Part shown: piece by piece, positions 8,909 to 17,881 of the stretch
Layout: each line of letters opens with the position of its first letter
Numbering within the stretch: the stretch's first letter is position 1
Assembly (NCBI GenBank): GCA_046299555.1
Contig: JBKBHS010000001.1
Location: 868,001-932,000, forward strand
DNA: 64,000 bases
From: CALKJP01 sp046299555
GTDB lineage: Bacteria; Bacteroidota; Bacteroidia; JACCXN01
Reading direction: 5' to 3'
The notes under the pieces: generated by a model
What the model was told of the DNA's origin: nothing
Database searches by the model: none
Seen by the model: the letters and a program-made list of their open reading frames with translations, nothing else
Made by a program: the position numbers and the translations under genes

Positions 8909-10786
8909 TTATGCTGATTTTAATGCAGTTGAATGATATGTTTTAATATGGTTGCCATGAAATAATCGAGAGTAAATTCTTATTAGCGAAATGCCGGAAA
9001 TAATATAAGATGAAGCAAAGAAAAATGCGAGTAAAAACTGATCTTCATGTATGTGGCTAAAAATTAAATCTTCACCCACAAATGATGGTGTAATAGGAAA
9101 TCCCATTAAACCTAGTGAAGAAAGTAAAAATAAAAAAGCTAATCCTTTATGCTCATATACATGGCCATAATATTGATTCAAACTAAAATAATTTGGCTCT
9201 TTCTTTTTAAGTATATTCAAAACAATTATTCCTAATATGGCAGCAGGTATTATCCCTGATAGGTAAATAAATACTTGGTCGTTACCAAAATGTTCATTAA
9301 AGGATATGCCAATTGCCATTAATACATGATTTGTTAAAATAAGCATAATGCTTAATCGTGGATATTTTCTTTCTGAAAATGATTTTAATACCAAAACAAA
9401 ACCAATAAAAGAAAATATTAGCGGAATTATATGTTTTATATGTTCAGGTAATGTGTTCTCATTTGTTTTAAGAATTATACCGCCTGCAATTAATGGAACT
9501 AAAAATAATAGCGCATTTCGATAGTTGATGAAATTCAATTTATTGCCGATTTTCTTAAATGGTGTAAATACAATTTTATTTATGATTGTATCAAGGTTGA
9601 ATTCTTTAAGAGATAAAATGTATAAACTATATTGTAATTTTTTTGAAAACCCATCTTCAATACTATTTTCTTTTGGTTTAAAATGATAAAACATATCACG
9701 TATTAAATATGCTACAGCCGAAGGAGAAATTAGCAGTTGATAAGTTCTTAAAAATGCATTTCCCATAAAATGGATGAGTGCCAATGTTTCAAAACCAAAA
9801 GCAATTTCAACGAACATTATTCCAATTTGAGCAATCGATGCGTAAGCTATTTGTGTTTTTATGGTAGATTGAACTCTTGATATGGGGTAAGCTATGATGG
9901 TGGTAACTAAACCAACAGCTCCAATAATAATTCGGGCAATTAATTGTTCGCCCCAAAAATGATCGGTGCGTAATAAAAGAAATACGCCAAAATGCACGGA
10001 TAAGGAACCATAAAAAATAGCGCTCGAAGGAGTAGGGCCTTCCATAGCTCTTGGTAACCATGAGCTAAAAGGTAATTGAGCAGATTTTGCTGCTGCAGCA
10101 ACTAAAATGGCAATTGAAATAAATAATCCGATAGCGCTATGTCCAATTAAATGTTCGTGTACTAAATGCTGATTATTTAGTTTCATAAACGTAATGTTTT
10201 CGTGCCATAAATGATGACTTGCCCACATGGCAAGTAAAATCCCAACATCGCCTATGCGATAAATGGCAAAAACTTTTACAGCATTTCTCGATGGCAAATA
10301 ACGTTCTCGGTAAAATGCAATAAGTAAGAAAGATGAGATTCCTAACATCTCCCAACCTAAAAACAATGTTTCAAAATTTCCTGCCAATGATGTTAGATTA
10401 AATGCAGCAAAGAAAAAAAGCACAGTATTAAAAAAACGCTTATATCCATTTTCCATGTGCATATAATAGCGACTGTAGCGTATAATTAATGAAGTAATAA
10501 ATGCTCCTGTAAAGAGATAAACAGCACTTATTTTGTCGAAATAAAAATCTATCAGAAATTCATAATTGCCGGTTTTGTATAATACAATTTCTTTGATGTT
10601 TATTTCTTTTAATCCATTGAATATCCACCAAACAATAAAAGCTGTAATTAATATAAATTGCAGCATAGTTCCGCTAAACGAAATGCTTGATATTGCTTTT
10701 TCATTTTGGGATGGAATTACAAGCGATATGATAAAAGTTATAAATGGAAGTATAACAAAAATTGCTAATGTATTTTCTAAAATCAT
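8909..10786 (-). CDS. dabB: DabB-type proton-conducting membrane subunit (NuoL-like)
   Basis: A 625-residue polytopic membrane protein related to NADH dehydrogenase subunit L and Mrp antiporter subunits. The core (residues about 60-380) shows TSLAGNFETLFLGWEMLGIS, the AAAKSAQLPFSSWLPRAMEGPTPSS-like block (only part quoted: LPFSSWLPRAMEGPTPSS) with its Lys and Glu, and further helices to the end. No other complex I genes are present. It lies five bases downstream of dabA, the arrangement of DAB systems, in which DabB is thought to pass cations through the membrane to drive DabA. The family name used in databases is often simply proton-conducting membrane transporter. Confidence 0.92.
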   Translation of the reverse strand: MILENTLAIFVILPFITFIISLVIPSQNEKAISSISFSGTMLQFILITAFIVWWIFNGLKEINIKEIVLYKTGNYEFLIDFYFDKISAVYLFTGAFITSLIIRYSRYYMHMENGYKRFFNTVLFFFAAFNLTSLAGNFETLFLGWEMLGISSFLLIAFYRERYLPSRNAVKVFAIYRIGDVGILLAMWASHHLWHENITFMKLNNQHLVHEHLIGHSAIGLFISIAILVAAAAKSAQLPFSSWLPRAMEGPTPSSAIFYGSLSVHFGVFLLLRTDHFWGEQLIARIIIGAVGLVTTIIAYPISRVQSTIKTQIAYASIAQIGIMFVEIAFGFETLALIHFMGNAFLRTYQLLISPSAVAYLIRDMFYHFKPKENSIEDGFSKKLQYSLYILSLKEFNLDTIINKIVFTPFKKIGNKLNFINYRNALLFLVPLIAGGIILKTNENTLPEHIKHIIPLIFSFIGFVLVLKSFSERKYPRLSIMLILTNHVLMAIGISFNEHFGNDQVFIYLSGIIPAAILGIIVLNILKKKEPNYFSLNQYYGHVYEHKGLAFLFLLSSLGLMGFPITPSFVGEDLIFSHIHEDQFLLAFFFASSYIISGISLIRIYSRLFHGNHIKTYHSTALKSA

Positions 10787-10790
10787 ATAC

Positions 10791-13319
10791 TTAGTTTTTT
10801 AAAAGATAAACAGGTAAATCACCTGAAATTGTTTCAAATAATCTTTCAAGATTTTCGGCAATTGGAAGCTCTCTGTTTACAGTTTCATATTTTATAAATT
10901 CATCATTTGTGTAAACATAAATTTCTTTGCTTTTAGGATGTAAGGCACAGAGATGTATCCAGTTGTTTTCAAACCATTCTTTTGTTGCCTGGTTTTGATT
11001 TAAGGTATTAAGTATTACATCCGGGAAGTGTTCTACAATAACCATTAATCGAAGAGGATCATGAATGTTTACCATTTGTGCAGGTAACCCAGGTCTTAAG
11101 TCGCCATCCATTCCATTTGCTACTCCAATCAAGCCGATTACATTATGAGGTAATTTAGTTCCTGCGCCTAATTTGTCATTATCTACTTTTGAAAAATAAT
11201 ATTCGAGATTAATACCGCCACATACCGGAGCTACCGCTTTTAAAATATTAAGCAGATATTTCCCTTCAGCATCTTTTGAATAATCATAGGAATTCATAAA
11301 AGCCCTTCGATCGAGAAAAAGATGTTTGCAGCTTTCTCTTCTGCCTACTATACATATTGCATTGGTAGCATGATTCCACTCAGGTCGAGGTTCAAATAAT
11401 GAAAGCGCTCTAAGTTTTACTAATTCATGAATTTCTTTTGCTGTTTTAGTAGAATCCATTATTCTGAATCTTCTCGAACGTTCTTTCGCATTTTTATCAA
11501 GTGCCAGATTAAACTGTATAATGAATTCCTTATGTTTGCTTTTTAATGATTCAGGAATATTTTGTTCATCATAAAATTCAATTTCATCTTTAGTAGTATC
11601 ATGCAAGGCTGCAATAAAATGTGTTTCATTCGGAATATGGATGCCTCGTTTTTTTAATTCTTGTCTAACTTTTGGATGATTACCTATTTCTGCGGCTACT
11701 CTTGCGTTTACTGAACCTGCTCTGCCACTGCAAGCTCCACAATCGTATCCAGCATAATGTGTATTGTTTACACTGCTTGCCCCATGACCAATTAAGTAAA
11801 TAAGAGGAGCGAAATTTTCAGTTAAACCTATACTCCTAAGTAAACCTTCTAATCTGTCGGTCATTTCAGTTACAGAAAATCCTAGCTGCAATCCATGAGA
11901 GGTTTTTAAATCATCCGTTGCTTCAATTTTTAGTTTCCCATTTTTATCCATGTGCTGAAATGATGAAACATGAAGAGGAGAATCTGATGGTTTGAAAATG
12001 TTTTTCGCAAGTTTTAAAGCTGAAAAAAAACCAAGTGTTTGGCTAACTATCCATCCAGCGAAAATGCCATTTCCTTTTTTGTTTAAATGCCATTCGGCAC
12101 TATGTCTTTTTTTAGCTTCATATTCTTTAATTAATACTTTAGGAGTAACTGGAGCAGGGCAAGATTTAGTATAAAATTTCCCATGTTCAGGCTGAAAGTA
12201 AAATTCTACATTAAAAAAACCTGCTGTACCATAGGTTTCACTATAGGGTATTAATTCTTCAATGTATCTTCTAAATGAACATTCCCTATCGTCAATACAA
12301 AGAATTGCCTGCATTTGTTTGCTCGATATTTCAGGCTGGTTTTTCCCTAATTGCAAGCCAAGTAATACTTGGTCGTAATATGTCCATTCATAAATTTCTT
12401 GCCATAAAGCATATACTTCAAATAGCTCACTATGTTCTATATTTTCAAATAAATTTTTATATTTTAAATCGAAATTGAAATTTGAAACAGGCTTCCATTT
12501 TCCTTCTCCAAATTTTTTATCTAAGAAGTTTATTTCTAATAATAATTCAAAATAGATAAATTCTTCAAAGCTTATTTTCCTTTTATCAAGTAATGAGTTT
12601 GGATTGTCTTCCAAAACACTCACCATTCCAGACCATCCAGGATGTGCAAATTGTTGGTCAAATAAATAATGTTCAAACAACGTTTTTTCGCCCACCAGTA
12701 TATTTAATAAATCATAAATCTTTGTTTTTTTATTAAATAAAAGTTCAATTGCTCTATTACTGTAAAAGATTTTTGAAAACGAATTTTTTTCTAATTCACG
12801 AATACTATTTAAAAATGATTTTTCTTGAATTGGAAAATTCCAAATGGAAATACCTTGGTCTAAATAGCTACTTAAGATTCTAAATATTGTAGGATGACTT
12901 GCTTTATCAATATTAAACTGTAATTGTTTTAACCATTCATTTCTAACATTTCCTATTCTGCAAATTAAGTTTTCATCATATTGTTGTTGTAATAATTTAT
13001 TTTTCCATTTCTCAAGGTTATTTTCTCCCTTTCTGTCTATAATAATGGCGTCTAATATTTTATTATTAATTTTGTTATCTCTATAAAGTTTTCGATATGT
13101 ATTAAGACTTAAATAGGTTTTAAAACCAAAAATTTTTGAGGCTTTTTCGAGCCCATCATGAAAATTATAATGCTGAAAAGCATGGAGGGTATTATGATGA
13201 ACAAAATCTTTTAATGGATTTTGTGAAGGTAAATAGTGTTTAAGCTTATTTATGATTTGAGCAATTTCTGAATCTATGTTTAATTTATCAGAAATTGAAT
13301 GCTTATATACGTCATTCAT
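10791..13319 (-). CDS. dabA: DabA-type inorganic carbon transporter subunit (DUF2309/UPF0753)
   Basis: An 842-residue protein of the DUF2309 family. DabA of Halothiobacillus is a carbonic-anhydrase-like zinc protein that, with DabB, accumulates bicarbonate. Expected zinc ligands are all present: Cys341 and Asp343 in AILCIDDRECS, His512 in YLIGHGASS and Cys527 in YDCGACSGRAG; the 15-residue spacing between the last two equals that of the characterised protein (His524, Cys539). The N-terminal PLKDFVHHNTLHAFQH block is also a family hallmark. ATG at 13319. Downstream dabB is five bases away. The protein is soluble-looking and is expected to be held at the inner membrane by DabB. Confidence 0.95.
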   Translation of the reverse strand: MNDVYKHSISDKLNIDSEIAQIINKLKHYLPSQNPLKDFVHHNTLHAFQHYNFHDGLEKASKIFGFKTYLSLNTYRKLYRDNKINNKILDAIIIDRKGENNLEKWKNKLLQQQYDENLICRIGNVRNEWLKQLQFNIDKASHPTIFRILSSYLDQGISIWNFPIQEKSFLNSIRELEKNSFSKIFYSNRAIELLFNKKTKIYDLLNILVGEKTLFEHYLFDQQFAHPGWSGMVSVLEDNPNSLLDKRKISFEEFIYFELLLEINFLDKKFGEGKWKPVSNFNFDLKYKNLFENIEHSELFEVYALWQEIYEWTYYDQVLLGLQLGKNQPEISSKQMQAILCIDDRECSFRRYIEELIPYSETYGTAGFFNVEFYFQPEHGKFYTKSCPAPVTPKVLIKEYEAKKRHSAEWHLNKKGNGIFAGWIVSQTLGFFSALKLAKNIFKPSDSPLHVSSFQHMDKNGKLKIEATDDLKTSHGLQLGFSVTEMTDRLEGLLRSIGLTENFAPLIYLIGHGASSVNNTHYAGYDCGACSGRAGSVNARVAAEIGNHPKVRQELKKRGIHIPNETHFIAALHDTTKDEIEFYDEQNIPESLKSKHKEFIIQFNLALDKNAKERSRRFRIMDSTKTAKEIHELVKLRALSLFEPRPEWNHATNAICIVGRRESCKHLFLDRRAFMNSYDYSKDAEGKYLLNILKAVAPVCGGINLEYYFSKVDNDKLGAGTKLPHNVIGLIGVANGMDGDLRPGLPAQMVNIHDPLRLMVIVEHFPDVILNTLNQNQATKEWFENNWIHLCALHPKSKEIYVYTNDEFIKYETVNRELPIAENLERLFETISGDLPVYLLKN

Positions 13320-13411
13320 TGTAGAAGATAATAAAAAATAACAATAAATTAAATAATAATAATATCTTTAAGAAGATGTAAATTAGAACAGAAAAGTTCT
13401 TTAGAGAAATT

Positions 13412-13786
13412 CTATAGTCGAAAAACTCCGATAAATAAATATACTGGAATTTGTATTAAGGAATGTGCGTGAAAAGTTAATGAAATGTTACAGTTTTTAA
13501 TCGAAAAATAACTTAGTATTTGATGATATAATTCATTACAAAATGCACTGAAAATTTCAAGATTTGTTTCTTCTTTATTGTTTTCGTCTTTACTTAATGA
13601 CCATATATTAGCATGTGTGCTAATGTTAAATTCCTCAAACGAAAAATCGGTTGATCCATTTCTTTTATTTGATAATTCAATGGAGTTAGATTTAAAAATC
13701 CCTGAAATTACAAAGGCAAGTGTCTGCGATAAAAATAAATGCAGCGTGAATAATGAAAGTAATAATATGAATTGCTTTTTTAGCAT
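13412..13786 (-). CDS. Small exported protein leading the dab operon
   Basis: A 124-residue protein I do not recognise. Residues 1-25 are strongly hydrophobic after Met-Leu-Lys-Lys, a signal peptide or membrane anchor; the middle is polar with many Asn and Glu; the last 25 residues are again hydrophobic and end IQIPVYLFIGVFRL. Two Cys are present (in SAFCNEL and IKNCNISL). Support for it being real: an exact promoter box lies ten bases upstream of its ATG, and it sits 92 bases ahead of dabA on the same strand. It overlaps a plus-strand open frame (13578-13868) which lacks any such support. A role in the DAB operon is inferred only from position. Confidence 0.6.
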   Translation of the reverse strand: MLKKQFILLLSLFTLHLFLSQTLAFVISGIFKSNSIELSNKRNGSTDFSFEEFNISTHANIWSLSKDENNKEETNLEIFSAFCNELYHQILSYFSIKNCNISLTFHAHSLIQIPVYLFIGVFRL

Positions 13787-13796
13787 ATTTACAATA

Positions 13797-13830
13797 CAAA
13801 TATATGCTAATTATTTGTTAGTTAAACAAA
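13797..13830 (-). promoter_or_regulatory. Promoter of the dab operon
   Basis: Minus-strand 13804-13797 reads TATATTTG, an exact match to TAnnTTTG, and TTTG lies at 13830-13827, 22 bases upstream. Transcription would start near 13790, only a few bases before the ATG at 13786. Confidence 0.6.
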
Positions 13831-13872
13831 GAACTTTCAAATTAACTTTTTTAATAGCTTTTGTTTAAACTG

Positions 13873-13888
13873 AGCTTAACGTTAAGCT
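13873..13888. promoter_or_regulatory. Perfect 16-bp palindrome, candidate operator
   Basis: AGCTTAACGTTAAGCT is its own reverse complement. It lies in the 141-base gap between the divergent dab operon and the degenerate response regulator gene, upstream of the dab promoter boxes and 40 bases ahead of the regulator start. A related half-site, TTAGCT, follows at 13892-13897. A protein-binding role is inferred. Confidence 0.45.
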
Positions 13889-13910
13889 AACTTAGCTGGA
13901 TTAATTTCAC

Positions 13911-13932
13911 GCCATAAATTTTTATTTATGGC
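13911..13932 (+). promoter_or_regulatory. Inverted repeat overlapping the response regulator start
   Basis: GCCATAAA (13911-13918) pairs with TTTATGGC (13925-13932) around a six-base AT loop. The right arm contains the ATG at 13928, so a hairpin in the mRNA would hide the start codon. It could act in translational control or be a second protein-binding site. Confidence 0.35.
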
Positions 13933-14617
13933 CATTGAGGCACGTATCATTATAGCATCATCAGATCCCCAAGTTTTTAAAGAAATTAGAGAAGCTTTTA
14001 CTCCAAACGGAATATTATTTCATGAAGTACAAGAAGGGTATCAGTTATTTGAAATGGCTAAAAAATTAATGCCTGAACTAATTATTATTCATATCAAATT
14101 GTCGGATATGGATGGGACTGAAGCTTGTTATGAGTTAAGAAATACATATGGCATAAAATCTCCCTATATTATTTTTTATTCTGAACAAAAAGAAGAGTTT
14201 ATTCAAGTAGAAGCATATAAGGCAGGGGCAGATGATTTTTTCTTTCGTCCGGCAAGTTCTCGTTTAATAAATTATAAGTTAAGAGCTATCTTAAACAGAA
14301 TGTTTAAGAAATCGAATGTTCAACAAGAAGATACCAAAGTAGGCGACTTGAAAATTGATAGAGAACGCTATCTATTATTTAAAAAAGGCGAACGAATTAT
14401 ATTGCCTCGTAAAGAATTTGAATTACTGGCTTTACTTTCTTCAAAACCAAAGAAAGTTTTCACTCGTCAAGAAATTCAAGAAAAAGTTTGGGGTTACGAA
14501 ATGGATTTAAAAAACAGAACTATTGATGTACATATTAGAAAACTGAGAGAAAAATTAGGTGATGAATATATTGTAACGGTAAAAGGTATTGGATATAAGT
14601 TAGAAATGGGGAATTAA
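13928..14617 (+). CDS. OmpR-type response regulator with degenerate receiver domain
   Basis: A 229-residue protein with an N-terminal receiver fold (1-120) and a C-terminal winged helix (about 133-226) ending in TIDVHIRKLREKLGDEYI. The receiver has lost its chemistry: the phospho-acceptor Asp is His55 (IIIHIKLSDMDG), the acidic pair is Ser11-Ser12 before Asp13, and the conserved Lys is Arg107 (FFFRPAS). The DNA-binding half remains intact and is very close to that of the normal regulator at 19837-20526, which has the same length. It should therefore bind DNA without phosphorylation by a kinase, as known for atypical regulators such as ChxR or HP1043. No kinase adjoins it. Divergent from the dab operon; a terminator follows. 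Confidence 0.9.
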   Translation: MAIEARIIIASSDPQVFKEIREAFTPNGILFHEVQEGYQLFEMAKKLMPELIIIHIKLSDMDGTEACYELRNTYGIKSPYIIFYSEQKEEFIQVEAYKAGADDFFFRPASSRLINYKLRAILNRMFKKSNVQQEDTKVGDLKIDRERYLLFKKGERIILPRKEFELLALLSSKPKKVFTRQEIQEKVWGYEMDLKNRTIDVHIRKLREKLGDEYIVTVKGIGYKLEMGN

Positions 14618-14636
14618 TACTTTAATTCATATAGAA

Positions 14637-14677
14637 AAACCAAAAAATCCCGCTCATTGTGCGGGATTTTTTGGTTT
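14637..14677. terminator. Bidirectional terminator between the response regulator and the TonB receptor
   Basis: A perfect 17-bp stem (AAACCAAAAAATCCCGC with GCGGGATTTTTTGGTTT) around a seven-base loop, between two converging genes. The internal A and T runs allow termination in both directions. Confidence 0.9.
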
Positions 14678-14693
14678 ATAGATTATTTAATTT

Positions 14694-17600
14694 TTATTTA
14701 ATTCTAACGGTTAAGCTAACACCATAAGTTCTTCCTAAACGGAATGCTTCTGTGTTATATACAGTTCCTCTGTGTGTTTGTGTTTTTCTAATCTCACTGT
14801 CTAATAAGTTACGAGCAGTAAATGATAATACTACAAACTTGCCTAGGTTTTGAGATGTTTTAAAGTTTAGCATAGGCACAGGCATTTCATATACATCCGG
14901 TGTGGCATATAAAGCAATGTTGTAAAGTTTAGCTCCGGCTACATTGAATGAAAGTGTTGATTCGTGCCCAATTTTTTGATTATTGTACATAATCATTGCA
15001 TTTACTATGTAGGGCGATTGTCCTACAAAAGGGCGTTTGGTTTGATTGTAAGTAGGGTCAATAAATTTAGAACTTTCAATTTCAACCTGCGGTATATCTG
15101 TTTCAGATTTAATTAAAGTAAAGTTAGTTGCCAAGGTAAAGTTTTGAACTTTTTCAGATATAAAGTCAAGTTTTTTCCTTACTTCAAATTCCATACCTAT
15201 AACTTGTGCTTTATCCACATTTACAAATTTTAATTCCGGAATAGTTGCTGTTGGATTAAATGCTCTTACAATTGGATCTTTGAAATCTTTGTAGTATGCA
15301 CTAACCGCTAGTAAATCACCTGCATTTGGATAATATTCAAAACGTAAATCAAAATTCTGAATAACCGTTCTTCTTAAAAGTGGATTACCCATTACAAAGA
15401 AACCATTCTTAGTGTCCAACTGTTCAAATGGAGCAAGCTCTCTAAGGTTTGGACGTGCAATGGTTTTTGAATATCCAAACCGAAGTTTGGTTTTTTCTGT
15501 CAAATCGTAAACTAAATTTACCGATGGAAGTATATCCGCAATATTTATTTTTCCTTGTGTATAAAGTGTATCAGCTTCTAATACTGCATCTGTAATAGGA
15601 TCTCTAGATTTTACAATTATAGTATCTATATTTTTACTTAATACACTCATGTTTGTTGTTTCGTAACGTGCTCCTCCAATAAATTTCAGCTTTTGAGTAA
15701 TGCTGAATATTCCCATTGCATAGGCTGCAAAAACTTGTTGTTCTCCGGTGTAAAAATTTTTGTTGTTTACCTGGTTTATGTAAAAATGACCAAATTCATA
15801 AGTCTTAATTCCGTCTTTATATCTTGGTTTATTTGGGTCATTATTTACTAAGGAATAATCATAAACAGTATCAATTACTCCAAAATTACTTTGATCTAAA
15901 AATGCATCAAAATCACCTCTGAAATAAGTAATATTTCTCGAGGCTTGTGGCATCATTTGAAAACGATATTCTTCAAAGTTTCTGTTCATTTGGTTACCAT
16001 AAACGCCAACTTTTATTTTATTGGTTTTATCTTTATTAACCGGAATGGTAATATCTACTTTAGCTTGAGTAATGATATCATTTAAGTTTCTAAAAAAGTG
16101 GAAAGGATTGTTATGTTCGGCATTGTTCATATAATAAAGAGTGTCATAATATCTCATAACAAAATTTCCGTTTGCATCAACCGAATCAACAGAATCGGCT
16201 ACAGTAGTAAATGCAAGATATCTAAGGTCGGGTTCACTTTGTTTAGATTGTGTGTGGCTGGCAGCCCAATCAATCTCTATTCCAAGTAAGTTAGGTAATA
16301 CATGATTTCCGTTAATTTGCCCGCTTTTCATTTCGCGTTGTATAAACTCTAATGATCGTGTATTAAATTTAGCTCGGCTGTCAGAAACTTGTCCTATAAA
16401 TGTTCCTTGTTGAACTCTGGCAATTTTTTCTGCATCATTAGAATAAATACCTATCACGCCAATGCTATGATTTTTATGCGGTTTATAAGCTAAATTTACA
16501 AAAGCGCCTAATTGAGGATTTTCAATGCTTTTTGTTTCATTCAAATCTTGATAAGCAAACAATGAATCTTGATTTACATTAATTAAAGTAGCAATTCTAC
16601 CATTTTCATAAAAGGTAAAATTTCTGGAATAATTAGCGCCTGCAGTAAAGCCTAATTCTTGTTCTTTAAATTTGAATTTATTTCCAATGCTAAATGTATA
16701 GGAATTATTTAATGGAGTTGTAGTTTTTGTAGGAATAAATTGATTAGATAAAGAATTAGCTGTTTTATGAATAATTTCGCGCTGATATGCACGAGCATTG
16801 TTTACACTGTCAACATATACTTTTCTATCAGGGTTGTTATAATAGGTAGCAGTTTGAGCTAAAACATTTCCTGTTAGATATGCACCTTGATTCATTAATT
16901 TGCGTGTGCTATCATCTTTTAAAATTTCAGGTAAAGCTCTTGTTCCATCATCAAAACCCCAGCGGTCATATTTCCCACCATTATATGTATAAAAATTATC
17001 AATAAAAGATGCTTGTGTATTATAACTTGGGCTTACTGTAAAACTTATGTTGAATTTTTCAGGGAAGTTTTTTGTAGTAATATTTACATTTCCTCCGGCA
17101 AAGCTTCCGGGTTGGTCGGGTGTAAATGTTTTTATAGTTATTAAGTTATCAATAAAGTTAGAAGGAATTAAATCCAAGCTGGCCGCATTTCTATAAGGGT
17201 CGCTACTTGCCATTTGTAAGCCATTTAATTGAGCTATAGAATAACGGTCGCCCAATCCACGCATTACCATGTATTTTCCATCATCCACATTGGCTCCGGT
17301 AATTTGTTTCATAGATTCAGCTGCATTGGAGCTTCCACTTCTAACAATTTGCTGAGCAGAAATACCGTCTTGAACAGCATACGATTTGCGTTGCATGGCT
17401 ATTATGGAAGCATCGGTATTTTTTACTTGTTCTGCTTCTATTACTACTTCTTTTAAAGCAACATTGTCGGCTTCCATTAAAAAATCAAGTGTTGTTACTT
17501 TTCCGGCTTCCAGTTTTACATTTTTTATAACTATTTTTTGATAGGATATGTATGAACATATTACATTATATGTTCCCGGTGCAGCTTTTACAGTATATCT

Positions 17601-17795
17601 TCCTGTAAGGTCGGCAGTTCCACCGGTAGTTGTTCCTTCTAAAATTACACTGGCTCCAATAAGTTCTTCACCGGTTTTTTTATCAATAATTTTTCCGCTC
17701 AATGTTGCTTGTTGAGCAAATATGTTGAAACTAACAAAGAGAGATAAGATAAGCGTTACAGTTATTTTTCTTTTTTGAAACATCTCGGTAATCAT
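14694..17795 (-). CDS. TonB-dependent outer-membrane receptor
   Basis: About 1033 residues: signal peptide ending near FNIFAQ, a carboxypeptidase-like beta-sandwich domain (about 25-115, starting ATLSGKIIDKKTGEELIGAS), a plug domain (about 140-260, with ESMKQITGANVDDGKYMVMRGLGDRY and SLDLIPSNFID fragments) and a 22-strand barrel to the end, closing on YGVSLTVRIK. Transports an unknown ligand across the outer membrane using TonB energy. It is not followed by a SusD-type gene. The long frame begins with GTG at 17816; I use the ATG at 17795, though the ATG at 17783 is also possible. The beta-helix T9SS protein lies directly upstream on the same strand, suggesting shared transcription and function. 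Confidence 0.92.
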   Translation of the reverse strand: MITEMFQKRKITVTLILSLFVSFNIFAQQATLSGKIIDKKTGEELIGASVILEGTTTGGTADLTGRYTVKAAPGTYNVICSYISYQKIVIKNVKLEAGKVTTLDFLMEADNVALKEVVIEAEQVKNTDASIIAMQRKSYAVQDGISAQQIVRSGSSNAAESMKQITGANVDDGKYMVMRGLGDRYSIAQLNGLQMASSDPYRNAASLDLIPSNFIDNLITIKTFTPDQPGSFAGGNVNITTKNFPEKFNISFTVSPSYNTQASFIDNFYTYNGGKYDRWGFDDGTRALPEILKDDSTRKLMNQGAYLTGNVLAQTATYYNNPDRKVYVDSVNNARAYQREIIHKTANSLSNQFIPTKTTTPLNNSYTFSIGNKFKFKEQELGFTAGANYSRNFTFYENGRIATLINVNQDSLFAYQDLNETKSIENPQLGAFVNLAYKPHKNHSIGVIGIYSNDAEKIARVQQGTFIGQVSDSRAKFNTRSLEFIQREMKSGQINGNHVLPNLLGIEIDWAASHTQSKQSEPDLRYLAFTTVADSVDSVDANGNFVMRYYDTLYYMNNAEHNNPFHFFRNLNDIITQAKVDITIPVNKDKTNKIKVGVYGNQMNRNFEEYRFQMMPQASRNITYFRGDFDAFLDQSNFGVIDTVYDYSLVNNDPNKPRYKDGIKTYEFGHFYINQVNNKNFYTGEQQVFAAYAMGIFSITQKLKFIGGARYETTNMSVLSKNIDTIIVKSRDPITDAVLEADTLYTQGKINIADILPSVNLVYDLTEKTKLRFGYSKTIARPNLRELAPFEQLDTKNGFFVMGNPLLRRTVIQNFDLRFEYYPNAGDLLAVSAYYKDFKDPIVRAFNPTATIPELKFVNVDKAQVIGMEFEVRKKLDFISEKVQNFTLATNFTLIKSETDIPQVEIESSKFIDPTYNQTKRPFVGQSPYIVNAMIMYNNQKIGHESTLSFNVAGAKLYNIALYATPDVYEMPVPMLNFKTSQNLGKFVVLSFTARNLLDSEIRKTQTHRGTVYNTEAFRLGRTYGVSLTVRIK

Positions 17796-17836
17796 TATTT
17801 TAAGTTTTGTTAACACAGTTTAATTTCTCACACAGA

Positions 17837-17856
17837 AGGCAGGACTTTGCCTGCCT
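17837..17856 (-). repeat. GC-rich hairpin between the two surface-protein genes
   Basis: AGGCAGG pairs perfectly with CCTGCCT around a six-base loop. It lies 25 bases past the stop of the beta-helix T9SS gene and about 40 bases before the TonB receptor start. No T run follows on the minus strand, so it looks more like an mRNA stability or attenuation element than a full terminator. Confidence 0.45.
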
Positions 17857-17881
17857 GATCTGAGTGAAAAATATTTTCTAA

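Noticed and set aside
9807..10061. An 84-codon frame inside dabB on the same strand in another frame
   Set aside because: It lies entirely within the well-conserved dabB gene and has no family features; it is a shadow frame.
13578..13868. A 96-codon plus-strand open frame opposite the small dab-linked gene
   Set aside because: No promoter or family match; it crosses the minus-strand promoter boxes, whereas the minus-strand frame starts right after them and has a signal peptide.
13964..14092. His55 in the degenerate receiver as an alternative phosphorylation site
   Set aside because: Receiver chemistry needs an Asp and the acidic metal pocket, and both are missing, so a phospho-His role has no support.
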